This document shows, in pieces, positions 1 through 8,876 of a stretch of DNA of 64,000 nucleotides. The stretch's first letter is position 1, and every line of letters starts with the position of its first letter. The translations under genes and the position numbers were made by a program. The notes beneath the pieces were generated by a model. That model made no database searches. It saw only the letters and a program-made list of their open reading frames with translations, and had not been told where the DNA came from. The stretch is from Poseidonibacter parvus (lineage in GTDB: Bacteria > Campylobacterota > Campylobacteria > Campylobacterales > Arcobacteraceae): contig NZ_CP019070.1 of NCBI RefSeq assembly GCF_001956695.1, forward strand, positions 2,790,001-2,854,000, in the 5' to 3' direction.

Positions 1-582
1 CAAAAATATTTTCCAGGTATTCAAGGTTTAGGATATAGTGTTGTTTTAAAAGAAGATGAATTACAAACAAATATAAAAAATATTAGAGATGAAGGATTTC
101 CTTATTACGATATTCATCCAAAAGGTAAAAGAGAGGTATACACTTCAATAATTTATATTGAGCCTTTTGACTCAAGAAATAAAAGAGCCTTTGGTTACGA
201 TATGTATTCTCAAGAACAACGACGAGAAGCTATGAATAGAACTATTGAAACAGGTTTACCTGCTCTATCTACAAAGGTTACACTAGTTCAAGAAAATGGA
301 ACTGATGTACAAACTGGATTTCTTCTATATACACCTCATTACAAAAATACTGATTTAAATACTAAAGAACAAAGATATAAAGCAATTAAAGGTTTTGTAT
401 ATGCAGTATTTAGAACAAAAGATTTTTTAAATGCAGCAATTGGTAATTCATTAGAGATTATAAATATAAAAATGTATGATGGCAATATAAAAAATGCACA
501 GACACTTTTTTATGACTCAAGTACGAAAGAAAATAAAGACAACACCTTTGTTAATACTATAACGATGAAACTTGATTGGAGT
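1..582 (+). pseudogene. 5' remnant of a CHASE-domain hybrid sensor kinase, cut by the IS element and by the window start
   Basis: The frame is open from the first base, so the true start lies outside the window. The protein resembles the extracellular CHASE ligand-binding domain: it begins KYFPGIQGLGYS, continues with EGFPYYDIHP and SIIYIEPFD, and has the GYDMYSQEQRREAM stretch and a late FVYAVFR strand. The domain appears to stop near the conserved tryptophan of LDW at 571-579. After that the reading frame (to the stop at 628-630) runs into sequence I assign to the insertion element. The second membrane helix, the dimerisation/histidine domain and the first half of the ATPase domain that should follow are absent. 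The rest of the kinase lies beyond the IS from about 1858. This half can only give a truncated periplasmic sensor. Confidence 0.8.
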
Positions 583-600
583 GGTAACATGAATTCATAC
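583..600 (+). repeat. Left terminal inverted repeat of the IS3-family element
   Basis: GGTAAC, three variable bases, then AATTCATAC. The reverse complement of 1840-1857 has the same two blocks with different middle bases. It starts 66 bp upstream of the orfA start codon. Confidence 0.7.
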
Positions 601-621
601 TCGGAATTTAACAATTCTGAG
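600..621 (+). other. Hairpin just inside the left IS end
   Basis: CTCGGAATT and AATTCTGAG form a 9-bp stem with one G-T pair around the four-base loop TAAC. Hairpins at this position in other IS elements are thought to limit transposase expression from outside transcription. That role here is inferred. Confidence 0.45.
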
Positions 622-648
622 ATAAAATAAAATGAATAAAGGTTACAA

Positions 649-945
649 ATGAGAAAGAGTAAATACAGTAAAGAGTTCAAAGATTCCACAGTACAATTAA
701 TTTTAAATGATGGTGAAAGCGTTGTAAAAGTAGCAAAAGATTTAGGTTTAAATACAAAGACATTATATCATTGGGTTACTATATATAAAAAAGCTCATAA
801 TATACCAATACGAGATATAAATTCTTCTTCTAAAGAAAGTGATAATGAAGAACTAAAACGACTGAGACGTGAGAATAAAATACTAAAACAAGAAAGAGAC
901 ATTTTAAAAAAGGCAGCAGCATACTTCGCAAAAGAAACTCTATAA
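649..945 (+). CDS. IS3-family transposase OrfA (DNA-binding subunit)
   Basis: This 98-aa protein has the helix-turn-helix of the IS3/IS911 OrfA family in its first 50 residues (KYSKEFKDSTVQLI, VAKDLGLNTKTLYHWV), followed from about residue 66 by a coiled coil (EELKRLRRENKILKQERDIL) that serves as the multimerising leucine zipper. OrfA normally recognises the terminal inverted repeats. Near its 3' end the gene carries the slippery heptamer at 906-912, from which a fraction of ribosomes would enter the orfB frame. If they do not slip, translation stops at 945. A weak ribosome-binding region (AAAGG, about 638-642) precedes the ATG. Confidence 0.9.
   Translation: MRKSKYSKEFKDSTVQLILNDGESVVKVAKDLGLNTKTLYHWVTIYKKAHNIPIRDINSSSKESDNEELKRLRRENKILKQERDILKKAAAYFAKETL
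906..912 (+). other. Programmed -1 ribosomal frameshift site A AAA AAG
   Basis: In the orfA frame the bases read TTA AAA AAG, which is exactly the X XXY YYZ heptamer used by IS3-family elements. After a -1 slip the frame runs without a stop from 912 through 993 into orfB, adding residues such as KKSFSIKLMCKV that match the conserved start of full-length OrfB. Confidence 0.8.
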
Positions 946-992
946 GGTATGCTTGGATATTTGAGAATAAAAAGAGTTTTAGCATTAAGCTT

Positions 993-1823
993 ATGTGTAA
1001 AGTTGTTAAAGTAGATTTATCTTCTTATTACCATTGGATAAAAACAGGGTCTGTTGTAAAAAAAGTAGATAAAAAACTTAATGAATTAATTGAGATTATT
1101 TTTCTTCAAGGTAGGAATAACTACGGTACTCGTAGGATTAGAGATAAACTAAAAGAATTATATGGATTAATTATTTCAAGAAGACGTATTTCAAATATCA
1201 TGAAAGATTTAAATCTAAAAGTTAAAATGAAAAGAAGATATAAAAATACAACTGATTCTAATCATAATCTGCCAATTGCACCTAATATCTTAAATAGAGA
1301 CTTTTATGCTTCAAGTCCAGATCAAAAATATGTAGGGGATATTACTTACATTCCAACAGGTGAAGGCTGGTTATATTTAGCAACGGTAATTGACCTATAC
1401 TCAAGAAAAGTAGTTGGCTGGAGCATGGATGATACGATGAAAGTATCATTGGTAAATGATGCATTAAGTATGGCAATACTTCATAGGAATCCACCTTCTG
1501 GACTCATTTGGCACACAGATAGAGGCTCACAATATGCTTCTTATAGCCATAAAGATTTATTATTAAAAAACAATATTACACAAAGTATGAGTCGAAAAGG
1601 CAATTGCTGGGACAATTCTGTTGCTGAGAGTTTTTTTAAATCATTGAAACAAGAATTAGTTTATAACACATATTTTTATACAAAGAAACAAGCTAAAAAA
1701 GAGATATTTGAATATATTGAATTTTATTATAATAGAGTTAGAAGTCATAGTTATGTAGGAAATTTATCTCCTGTTAAATTTGAAGAAAAACAAAATGCGT
1801 TACAAAGTGAAATGGTGGCTTAG
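993..1823 (+). CDS. IS3-family transposase OrfB (DDE catalytic subunit)
   Basis: The 276-aa frame contains the N-terminal HTH_21-like segment (YGTRRIRDKLKELYG, about residues 45-60) and an rve integrase-type catalytic core. The acidic triad is visible: the D of VGDITYI (about 115), the D of HTDRGSQYAS (about 175) and the E of SVAESFFKSLK (about 211). The frame is open upstream to the slippery site at 906-912. The functional product is therefore probably the OrfAB fusion translated from 649 to 1823 with a -1 shift, and the ATG at 993 may only be an internal methionine. It ends 34 bp before the outer edge of the right inverted repeat, as expected for this family. Confidence 0.92.
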   Translation: MCKVVKVDLSSYYHWIKTGSVVKKVDKKLNELIEIIFLQGRNNYGTRRIRDKLKELYGLIISRRRISNIMKDLNLKVKMKRRYKNTTDSNHNLPIAPNILNRDFYASSPDQKYVGDITYIPTGEGWLYLATVIDLYSRKVVGWSMDDTMKVSLVNDALSMAILHRNPPSGLIWHTDRGSQYASYSHKDLLLKNNITQSMSRKGNCWDNSVAESFFKSLKQELVYNTYFYTKKQAKKEIFEYIEFYYNRVRSHSYVGNLSPVKFEEKQNALQSEMVA

Positions 1824-1839
1824 GGATAAGCAAAAAAGT

Positions 1840-1857
1840 GTATGAATTTTAGTTACC
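1840..1857 (-). repeat. Right terminal inverted repeat of the IS3-family element
   Basis: On the minus strand it reads GGTAAC, three bases, AATTCATAC, pairing with 583-600. The ATG at 1842 that opens the kinase fragment lies inside this repeat, so it was supplied by the element. Confidence 0.7.
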
Positions 1858-3125
1858 TCTCCATTGATATTATTGATTCAGGAATAGGAATTTCAAAAGA
1901 TAAGCAAAACAAACTATTTAAAGGTTTTTCTCAAATTGATACTTCTAATACAAGAGAATATGGAGGAAGTGGATTAGGACTTGTTATTTCTCAAAACTTA
2001 GCTAAGTTAATGAAAGGGAATATCACGGTTAATAGTAATGAAGGAAAAGGAAGTACTTTTAGTTTTACAACTACTCTTTCACACATAAAAGAAGATGATA
2101 ATTCATCATCTCAAAAGTTAAAAAAAGATGAAATTCCTAAAAAGCTTTTGGCAAAAGGAAAAGCTCTATTAGTTGAAGATAATGAAATAAATCAAATTGT
2201 TGCAAAACAAAATCTAGAAAACTTTGGATTAGAAGTCATTACTGCAATAAACGGAAAAATAGCAGTTCAAAAAGTACAAGAAGAAAATTTTGATATTATT
2301 TTCATGGATTTACAAATGCCAATTATGGATGGTTATGAAGCTAGCATGCAAATAAGAAAAATCTCTTCTACTGTTCCTATAGTAGCATTAAGTGCTGCTG
2401 TATTAGTAGAAGACTTAGCTAAGACTAAACAAGCGGGAATGAATGAGCATTTAAGTAAACCCATTGATGTAAAGAAATTGAAAGAAGTTATTATAAAATA
2501 TTTAGAAACTTCATATGAAGAAAAAGGAATTAAAAAAGAAATGTCTAATTATCAGAATATTGAAGGGATAAATATTGAAGAGCTTATTACAAGATTAAAT
2601 GATAATAAAGAACTTGCATATAAAATGTTAGTAAGCTTTGCAACAGAAAAGAAAGATATTGTTAATAAACTTAATAATCTGAGTATAGACTGTGATGAAT
2701 TTAATTTTTTAATTCATAGTATAAAAGGTTTAAGTGGCAATTTATCTCTAAATGATGTTTACGAATATAGTAGCAAACTATATTCAAGTGATGATTTAGA
2801 AAACAAAAAAGTACTTTTAGATAAACTAAAAAGTAGTTTAACATTTATAATAAATGAAATAAATGAAAAAATAGTTAATAATTTTGATAAGCATAAAACC
2901 GTTGATTCTTTATCGGAAAATGAGATACTAAATGAACTTAAAAAGTTCAATTCTGAAATAGCAGAGGGAACATTTATTTCTAGTGAAAAAAGAAACTTCA
3001 TAATAAGTCAACTTAATAAAATATCAAATGAAGAACTTGCAAAAGAATTAGAAAACTATTTATCTAATTTTGATTATAAAAATGCACAAATATTACTTAA
3101 AAAAGTTATTGGAGATTTATCTTGA
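1842..3125 (+). pseudogene. 3' remnant of the hybrid sensor kinase: ATPase C-half, receiver, HPt
   Basis: The fragment opens inside the IS end and becomes kinase-like at SIDIIDSGIGI. It keeps the G1 box (DSGIGI), F box (KLFKGFSQ) and G2 box (GGSGLGL) of a HATPase domain, but the N box and the whole HisKA domain are missing, so it cannot autophosphorylate. A receiver follows at about residues 105-225, with phospho-acceptor Asp in FMDLQMP and Lys in LSKPID. An HPt domain at about 245-330 has its histidine in IHSIKGLSGNL. The stop codon overlaps the TTG start of the next gene (TTGA). The open frame could still give a soluble receiver-HPt protein if expressed. No good ribosome-binding site precedes 1842. 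Confidence 0.85.
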
Positions 3126-4774
3126 AAAAAAAACATGTTCTTATAGTTGACGATGAACCTACTAATATAAATATTGTTGCTGAAATTCTACATCCATATT
3201 ATGATATACGAGTTGCAACTAGTGGTAAAGATGCTTTAGAAATGATAACTAGTGAAAAACCTGATCTAATATTACTAGATATTAATATGCCTGAAATGAG
3301 TGGATATGAAGTTGCAAATGAATTAAAAAATTCCAAAAAGAATTCCAATATTCCTTTTATATTTCTAACTGCTAAAAATGATTCAAAAAGTATAGAAAAA
3401 GGTTTTAATAATGGCGCTGTTGATTATATATCAAAACCTTTCTCTAAAGAAGAACTACAAGCTAGAGTAGCAACTCATTTAAAAATATTTGAACTTAATA
3501 ACTCTCTTGAAGAAACAGTAAATACCTTAGAAATAAAAATGCAAGAAATAGATCAAAGAAAAAAAGAGTTTGAAACTATTTTTGATAAATCTTTAAATGG
3601 AATTGCAATTACTAACTTAGATACTAAATTCATTACAGTAAACAACTCTTTTTGTGAAATATTAGGACTTGAAAAAGATGAATTAAAAGATAGTTATTTT
3701 TCTAGTCTTGAAGAAATTGATGAAAACATAGAGTCACAAAAAATAGTTAATTTAGTAATAAAAAATGGTTACATAGAAAATATCAATAGAAACTTTAAAA
3801 TAAACAATAAAATAATTTCTATTAATATCTCTATTTCACTAATGCCAGATAGAAAAACACTTTTATATAATATTGCAGATATTACAAAATTAAAGCAAGC
3901 TCAAATTAAAATAGAACATTATATAGAAATAATGGATGAAAATATAATATATTCTACTACTGATTTAAAAGGAATAATTAAAGAAGCTTCTAATGCTTTT
4001 TGTGAAACTAGTGGTTATAAAAAAGAAGAACTTATCTCTTTTAGACATTCTATTGTAAGACATGAAGATACACCAAATGAAGTTTTTGATGATTTATGGA
4101 ATACAATTGAAAAAGGCAATGTTTGGAAAGGTGAATTAAAAAATAAGAAAAAAGATGGAAGTGATTATTGGGTTGAAGCAACAATCTATCCCAATTATGA
4201 CATTATAACTGGTAAAAAAACTGGATACACATCAATTAGACAAAATATTACAGATAAAAAGAGAATTGAAGAAATTTCAATTCATGATGAACTAACAAAA
4301 CTATATAATAGACGTCATTTTAATAGTGTACTTTCAAATGAACTTAATAGGGCAAAAAGGGATAATAGAACTCTTTCTTTTATGATGATAGACGTTGATC
4401 ATTTTAAACTTTATAATGACACTTATGGACATCAAGAAGGAGATAGAGTATTATTTGCAATTGCAAAAATATTACAATCTTTTTGTAAAAGAGCAGGAGA
4501 TTTCGCTTTTAGATTAGGTGGTGAAGAGTTTGGAATTTTATTTTCAGAGCAAACAGAAGAAGAATCAGAACCATTTGCAAATTTAATAAGAGAGTCTATT
4601 CAAAACTTACAAATACCTCATATACAAAACCTTCCTTCAAAAGTAGTAACAATTTCTGCTGGATTATTAATGATATCACCAAAACAAACAATAACAGAAG
4701 ATGATATTTATAAAAATGCAGACATTTTATTGTATAAAGCAAAAGAATCGGGTAGAAATAAAGTTTCTGTCTAA
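3122..4774 (+). CDS. Response regulator diguanylate cyclase (REC-PAS-PAS-GGDEF)
   Basis: Domains in order: receiver (about 1-125, acidic pair D10/D11, phospho-Asp D53 in LLDINMP, Lys in SKPFS), a short coiled coil, PAS (about 150-255), PAS with PAC (about 262-380, WKGELKNKKKDGSDYWVEAT), and GGDEF (about 388-550). The cyclase signature reads GGEEF and is preceded at the usual distance by the inhibitory-site motif RAGD, so it should synthesise c-di-GMP with product inhibition. The TTG start overlaps the stop of the upstream kinase fragment and has GGAG seven bases before it, indicating translational coupling. The natural phosphodonor was probably the HPt domain of that now-broken kinase, so its receiver may be orphaned. 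Confidence 0.93.
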   Translation: MKKKHVLIVDDEPTNINIVAEILHPYYDIRVATSGKDALEMITSEKPDLILLDINMPEMSGYEVANELKNSKKNSNIPFIFLTAKNDSKSIEKGFNNGAVDYISKPFSKEELQARVATHLKIFELNNSLEETVNTLEIKMQEIDQRKKEFETIFDKSLNGIAITNLDTKFITVNNSFCEILGLEKDELKDSYFSSLEEIDENIESQKIVNLVIKNGYIENINRNFKINNKIISINISISLMPDRKTLLYNIADITKLKQAQIKIEHYIEIMDENIIYSTTDLKGIIKEASNAFCETSGYKKEELISFRHSIVRHEDTPNEVFDDLWNTIEKGNVWKGELKNKKKDGSDYWVEATIYPNYDIITGKKTGYTSIRQNITDKKRIEEISIHDELTKLYNRRHFNSVLSNELNRAKRDNRTLSFMMIDVDHFKLYNDTYGHQEGDRVLFAIAKILQSFCKRAGDFAFRLGGEEFGILFSEQTEEESEPFANLIRESIQNLQIPHIQNLPSKVVTISAGLLMISPKQTITEDDIYKNADILLYKAKESGRNKVSV

Positions 4775-4798
4775 TTAAGAAGAAAATAAAGGATTTAT

Positions 4799-5635
4799 GT
4801 GAAAGTTTATTTATATGCAAAAAGTGGCCATGCAATAGGACTAGAAGCTACAAAAAGATGTGCTGCCATTGCAAATGAATTAAAAGAATTTGATCCTATT
4901 TTATGTACAAGTGATTTTAGAGCTGGTGCATTTGCAAAAGATTTATTAGGAATAAAAAAGTATGTAAATATTGATGTTCTAAGAAACCTATATAATATTA
5001 TGGAAAAAAGAGATATTTTAATTTATGATACAGATGAAACAAATGAGTTCATGAAAAATGATATGAAACAGTTTTGTACACTTTTATATTCAGTAAATAG
5101 TGACTTATCAGATATAGTTATAGATGCATCTATTTATAACAAGAATGAAAATCCTTCTATTGAAAAGACTCTTTTTTTTGGAGATGATGACTATAATAAT
5201 CTATTTTTAAATCTAGTAGAAGCATCTACAAAATATGATATCGAATTATTGATGGGACACTATTTCTTTTTAGGAAATGAAAAAATATTTAAAAATCATT
5301 TTTCTAAAATAATTGATGAAGAAGAGTATGTAGAAACTATTCAAAATAGTAAATATCTTTTAACAGCATCGTTACAAACTGCTTTAGAATCAATTGCCTG
5401 TGGAAATAAAGCAGTTTTATTTAAAAGAGAAGATAAAACTTATAATGAAAAATTAATCTCTAAAATAAATTTACCAATAATAGAAGAAAGTAACTTAGAA
5501 AAAATTATCGAAAATTTTGAAACTATTATAAAAAGCTATCCACAAATAGAAAATTTCAATAATACAAATTTAAAAAATATTCAATTAAATATTAAAGAAA
5601 AACTCGAAGAATACAACCGGCTTGTAGGACAATAA
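4799..5635 (+). CDS. Conserved protein of unknown function, glycosyltransferase-like fold possible
   Basis: I do not recognise this 278-aa soluble protein with certainty. Its N-terminus (YAKSGHAIGLEATKRCAAIANEL) resembles nucleotide-sugar processing proteins of the PseG/MurG type, where a glycine-histidine loop near the start is followed by a helix. A late segment (LLTASLQTALESIACGNKAVLF) looks like the C-terminal half of a GT-B fold, in which a serine/threonine-rich loop precedes a helix that reads 'too little known, always the same source'. It starts with GTG, since the overlapping ATG at 4797 is followed at once by a stop, and has AAAGGA six bases upstream. It follows the diguanylate cyclase by 24 bp and may share its transcript. 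A long hairpin ends the unit. Confidence 0.6.
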   Translation: MKVYLYAKSGHAIGLEATKRCAAIANELKEFDPILCTSDFRAGAFAKDLLGIKKYVNIDVLRNLYNIMEKRDILIYDTDETNEFMKNDMKQFCTLLYSVNSDLSDIVIDASIYNKNENPSIEKTLFFGDDDYNNLFLNLVEASTKYDIELLMGHYFFLGNEKIFKNHFSKIIDEEEYVETIQNSKYLLTASLQTALESIACGNKAVLFKREDKTYNEKLISKINLPIIEESNLEKIIENFETIIKSYPQIENFNNTNLKNIQLNIKEKLEEYNRLVGQ

Positions 5636-5648
5636 TAAAAAACATATC

Positions 5649-5679
5649 AAACTATTATAAGTTATAATTATAATAGTTT
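5649..5679 (+). terminator. Hairpin after the unknown gene, probable terminator
   Basis: AAACTATTATAA and TTATAATAGTTT form a perfect 12-bp stem around GTTATAA, 14 bp after the stop codon. There is no clean T-run behind it, so the terminator call is moderate. Confidence 0.5.
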
Positions 5680-5739
5680 ATGCTTATTATAAGCTAGGTT
5701 TATATAAAATTACAAAAGAATTATAATAAAGGCTTTTTA

Positions 5740-7122
5740 ATGAAAGAAAAAAATAAATTTTTAGACAAAATACCTTACAGAATAAAAAGATATTATGGAT
5801 ATGCATTAGCAACTATAATTTCACTTGCATTACCATTTATAACAATTGGTGGGAATCATATCTTTTTATTATCGTTTGACAAGAAACAATTACATTTATT
5901 AGGTACTGCATTTGATATGCAAGAATTATACTTAATGCCATTTTTACTAATGCTTCTATTCCTAGGAATATTTGCTGCAACTTCACTAGGTGGTCGTGCT
6001 TGGTGTGGATGGGCATGTCCACAGACTATTTTTAGAGTTATATACAGAGATTTAATTGAGTCTAAATTACTAGGCTTACGAAGAATTAAGAATAAACAAA
6101 AAGACCCAGATTATTCAAAACCTAAAAATGCTTCAAAAAGAGTTATTGCTATGTTAATTTGGTCGTTTTTATCATTATTAGCAGCTTCTAACTTTATGTG
6201 GTTTTTTATTCCACCAGAAGATTTCTTCGCTTATATACAAAACCCAACTGAGCATATGGTTTTAATTGGTTTTGTACTTGGAATCGCTGCATTTATTATA
6301 TATGATGGAATTTTCTTGAAAGAAGATTTCTGTATTTATATCTGTCCTTACTCAAGAGTTCAATCTGTTTTATATGATGAAGATACATATCAAGCTATTT
6401 ACTCAACTAAAAGAGGTGGAGATATTTATAATGATGATAAAGAAAAAATCATCTTTAAAGCAAAAGATTTACCTGTAGATACAAATGAATGTACAACATG
6501 TGAAGCATGTGTTACTGTTTGTCCTACACATATTGATATTAGAAAAGGGACACAACTTGAATGTATTAACTGTCTAGAATGTGTTGATGCATGTACTACT
6601 GTTATGGGAAAACTTGGTAAACCTTCACTTGTTCAATGGTCAAGTACAAATACAATAAAAAGAGATATTCCAACAAAAATCATCAGAAAACAAACTATTA
6701 TGTATGCAGTTGCTTTATTAATTGTTATTGCTTTATTATTTGTAATGGGTGGTAAAAAAGAGTACATGTTATTAAATGTAAATAAAACTACTCAATTATA
6801 TAAAGTAAAAGAAAATAATGTAGTTACTAATAACTTCTTATTATTATTCCAAAATACTGAATCTAAACCTTTAACATACAATCTTGAGGTTTTAGACCAT
6901 GATGAAATTAAAATAAAAAGATTTAAACCTTTTACTTTAAGTCCAGGTAAAATGGCAAAAAAAGTTGTAATACTTGAAACAAATAAAGTTCTAGTTGAAA
7001 ATTCAACAAAAGATACTCCTATTGCAGTAACTTTAAAAGCTTATGCACAAGAAGATCCAGAAAAAGTAGTGGTATTTAGAAAAGCTGTATTTATGTACCC
7101 TAGGTTTGACAAACTAAAATAA
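5740..7122 (+). CDS. ccoG: Cytochrome c oxidase accessory protein CcoG (FixG/RdxA)
   Basis: This 460-aa inner-membrane iron-sulfur protein helps supply copper to cbb3-type cytochrome c oxidase; in characterised homologues CcoG reduces Cu(II). Visible features are a first membrane helix (YALATIISLALPFITIGG), the motif WCGWACPQT near residue 90, FCIYICPYSRVQ near 200, and a ferredoxin-like pair CTTCEACVTVCP and CINCLECVDACT at about 250-285. A further helix follows (TIMYAVALLIVIALLFVMGG), then a C-terminal Ig-like domain of about 120 residues. Length and cysteine pattern are normal for the family. The oxidase genes themselves are not in the window. AATAAAGG lies eight bases before the ATG. Confidence 0.96.
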   Translation: MKEKNKFLDKIPYRIKRYYGYALATIISLALPFITIGGNHIFLLSFDKKQLHLLGTAFDMQELYLMPFLLMLLFLGIFAATSLGGRAWCGWACPQTIFRVIYRDLIESKLLGLRRIKNKQKDPDYSKPKNASKRVIAMLIWSFLSLLAASNFMWFFIPPEDFFAYIQNPTEHMVLIGFVLGIAAFIIYDGIFLKEDFCIYICPYSRVQSVLYDEDTYQAIYSTKRGGDIYNDDKEKIIFKAKDLPVDTNECTTCEACVTVCPTHIDIRKGTQLECINCLECVDACTTVMGKLGKPSLVQWSSTNTIKRDIPTKIIRKQTIMYAVALLIVIALLFVMGGKKEYMLLNVNKTTQLYKVKENNVVTNNFLLLFQNTESKPLTYNLEVLDHDEIKIKRFKPFTLSPGKMAKKVVILETNKVLVENSTKDTPIAVTLKAYAQEDPEKVVVFRKAVFMYPRFDKLK

Positions 7123-7131
7123 CTTCATAAA

Positions 7132-7160
7132 AGACAAGTTTATATTTTATAAACTTGTCT
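7132..7160 (+). terminator. Perfect 13-bp hairpin between ccoG and pyrG
   Basis: AGACAAGTTTATA and TATAAACTTGTCT pair around a three-base loop. It lies ten bases after the ccoG stop and probably ends that transcript, although no T-run follows. Confidence 0.5.
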
Positions 7161-7259
7161 ATACTCTAAAAAAAACATAAGTTATTTAACTTATTTATCA
7201 ACAAAAACTAGCTACAATCGCGAATATAATTATTAACAAAATTCATTGGAGTATTTTAA

Positions 7260-8876
7260 ATGACTAAATTCATCTTCGTAACAGGTGGGGTTCTAAGTTC
7301 ACTAGGAAAAGGAATCACCGCAGCATCAATTGCAACAATCTTAAAACAATCAGGATTTAAAGTATCTATGCTTAAAATCGACCCATACTTAAATGTAGAT
7401 CCAGGAACTATGAGTCCATTAGAGCATGGAGAAGTTTTCGTAACAGCAGATGGTGCTGAAACTGATTTAGATTTAGGAAATTACGAAAGATTTATTGATA
7501 CTACTTTAACTGCACAAAATAACTTTACTACAGGTCAAGTTTACCAAAGTGTAATTAAAAGAGAAAGAGAGGGAGGTTATCTAGGAAAAACTATTCAAGT
7601 AATCCCTCACGTAGTAGATGAAATTAAAGATAGAATTTATGCAGCTGCCGAAGGTTATGAATTTTTAATTGTTGAATTAGGTGGAACAGTTGGAGATATC
7701 GAAGGTTTACCTTTTATGGAATCTATTCGTGCAATAAGACATGAACTTCCAAAAACAAATACTATGAATATTCATGTTACATTAATTCCATACATAGCAG
7801 CAGCAGGTGAGCTTAAAACAAAACCAACACAACATTCTGTTCAAGAATTAAGAAGAATTGGTATTACTCCACATATGTTAGTTTGTAGAACAGAAAGAAG
7901 TCTTCCAAAGAATTTAAAAGCAAAATTAGCAATGTCTTGTGATATTGACAATAATGCAGTAATTGAAGCAGGTGATGCACAATCTATTTATCAAGTTCCA
8001 TTACACTTTATTAAAGAAGGAATCATTAATCCTTTATCAGACCACTTCAACATTAAAATCAAACCAAATATGGAAAAATGGGATACTTTAGTTAAAAATA
8101 TTTTAGTACCAAAAGATGAACTTACAATTGCTTTTGTTGGTAAATACTTAGAATTAAAAGAATCTTACAAATCATTAACAGAAGCACTAATTCATAGTGG
8201 TGCACACTTAAATACAAAAGTAAATATACACTGGTGTGATTCTGAAAAAATTGAAGTTCACGGAGCTTACGATATTATTGGAAATTCAGATGCAGTATTA
8301 GTTGCAGGTGGATTTGGAGAAAGAGGAGTTGAAGGTAAACTTCAAGCTATTCAATATGCAAGAGAAAATAAAATACCATATTTAGGTATTTGTTTAGGAA
8401 TGCAATTAGCAGTAATTGAGTATGCTAGAAATGTACTTGAAATTGAAGATGCAAACTCTATTGAATTTGATGCAAATACAGCTAATCCTTTAATTTATTT
8501 AATTGATGAATTTATGGATCAAAGTGGACAAAAACAACTAAGAACACATAAATCACCAATGGGTGGAACTATGAGATTAGGTGAATATCCATTTGAGCCA
8601 TTAAAAGGTACAAAACTTCAAAAAGCTTATGGAAATGAAGAAATCTATCATGAAAGACATAGACATAGATATGAAGCAAATCCAAAATATAAAGATGCAC
8701 TTGAAGAAGCTGGAATGATTATTTCAGGACAATCAAATGGCTTAATTGAAGCAGTTGAGATTAAAGATCATCCATGGTTTGTAGGTGTTCAATTCCACCC
8801 TGAATTTACATCACATTTAGAAACTCCGAACCCAATTATTTTTGAGTTTGTAAAACAAGCTAATAAAAAAGCTTAA
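7260..8876 (+). CDS. pyrG: CTP synthase
   Basis: CTP synthase converts UTP, ATP and glutamine into CTP, the last step of de novo pyrimidine nucleotide synthesis. The 538-aa protein has the amidoligase domain first ([18 protein letters not shown] at residue 5, [15 protein letters not shown] around 40, [18 protein letters not shown] around 57) and a class I glutamine amidotransferase domain from about residue 285, with nucleophile Cys in [10 protein letters not shown] and the His/Glu pair in VQFHPEF. The length is normal. It has TTGGAG upstream of the ATG. Its stop overlaps the recJ start by one base (TAATG), so the two genes are co-translated. Confidence 0.98.
   Translation: MTKFIFVTGGVLSSLGKGITAASIATILKQSGFKVSMLKIDPYLNVDPGTMSPLEHGEVFVTADGAETDLDLGNYERFIDTTLTAQNNFTTGQVYQSVIKREREGGYLGKTIQVIPHVVDEIKDRIYAAAEGYEFLIVELGGTVGDIEGLPFMESIRAIRHELPKTNTMNIHVTLIPYIAAAGELKTKPTQHSVQELRRIGITPHMLVCRTERSLPKNLKAKLAMSCDIDNNAVIEAGDAQSIYQVPLHFIKEGIINPLSDHFNIKIKPNMEKWDTLVKNILVPKDELTIAFVGKYLELKESYKSLTEALIHSGAHLNTKVNIHWCDSEKIEVHGAYDIIGNSDAVLVAGGFGERGVEGKLQAIQYARENKIPYLGICLGMQLAVIEYARNVLEIEDANSIEFDANTANPLIYLIDEFMDQSGQKQLRTHKSPMGGTMRLGEYPFEPLKGTKLQKAYGNEEIYHERHRHRYEANPKYKDALEEAGMIISGQSNGLIEAVEIKDHPWFVGVQFHPEFTSHLETPNPIIFEFVKQANKKA

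Larger units (their letters stand above)
583..1857 (+). mobile_element. IS3-family insertion sequence, about 1.27 kb
   Basis: Two overlapping-frame transposase genes (orfA, orfB) of the IS3 type are flanked by imperfect inverted repeats of 18 bp (583-600 and 1840-1857, 15 of 18 matching, outer block GGTAAC and inner block AATTCATAC). The resulting 1,275 bp is the normal size for the family. A hairpin lies just inside the left end. The boundaries agree with the flanking kinase: the CHASE sequence ends just before 583 and the ATPase G1 region resumes just after 1857. No matching 3-5 bp target duplication is seen outside the repeats. Both transposase frames are intact and the frameshift site is canonical, so the element may be active. 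The exact end bases are inferred. Confidence 0.85.

Noticed and set aside
592-1848. Alternative IS ends at the inner 9-bp repeat AATTCATAC (about 592-1848) or at TAC/GTA (598-1842)
   Set aside because: The matching GGTAAC blocks just outside extend the repeat, and the wider ends agree better with where the kinase similarity stops on each side.
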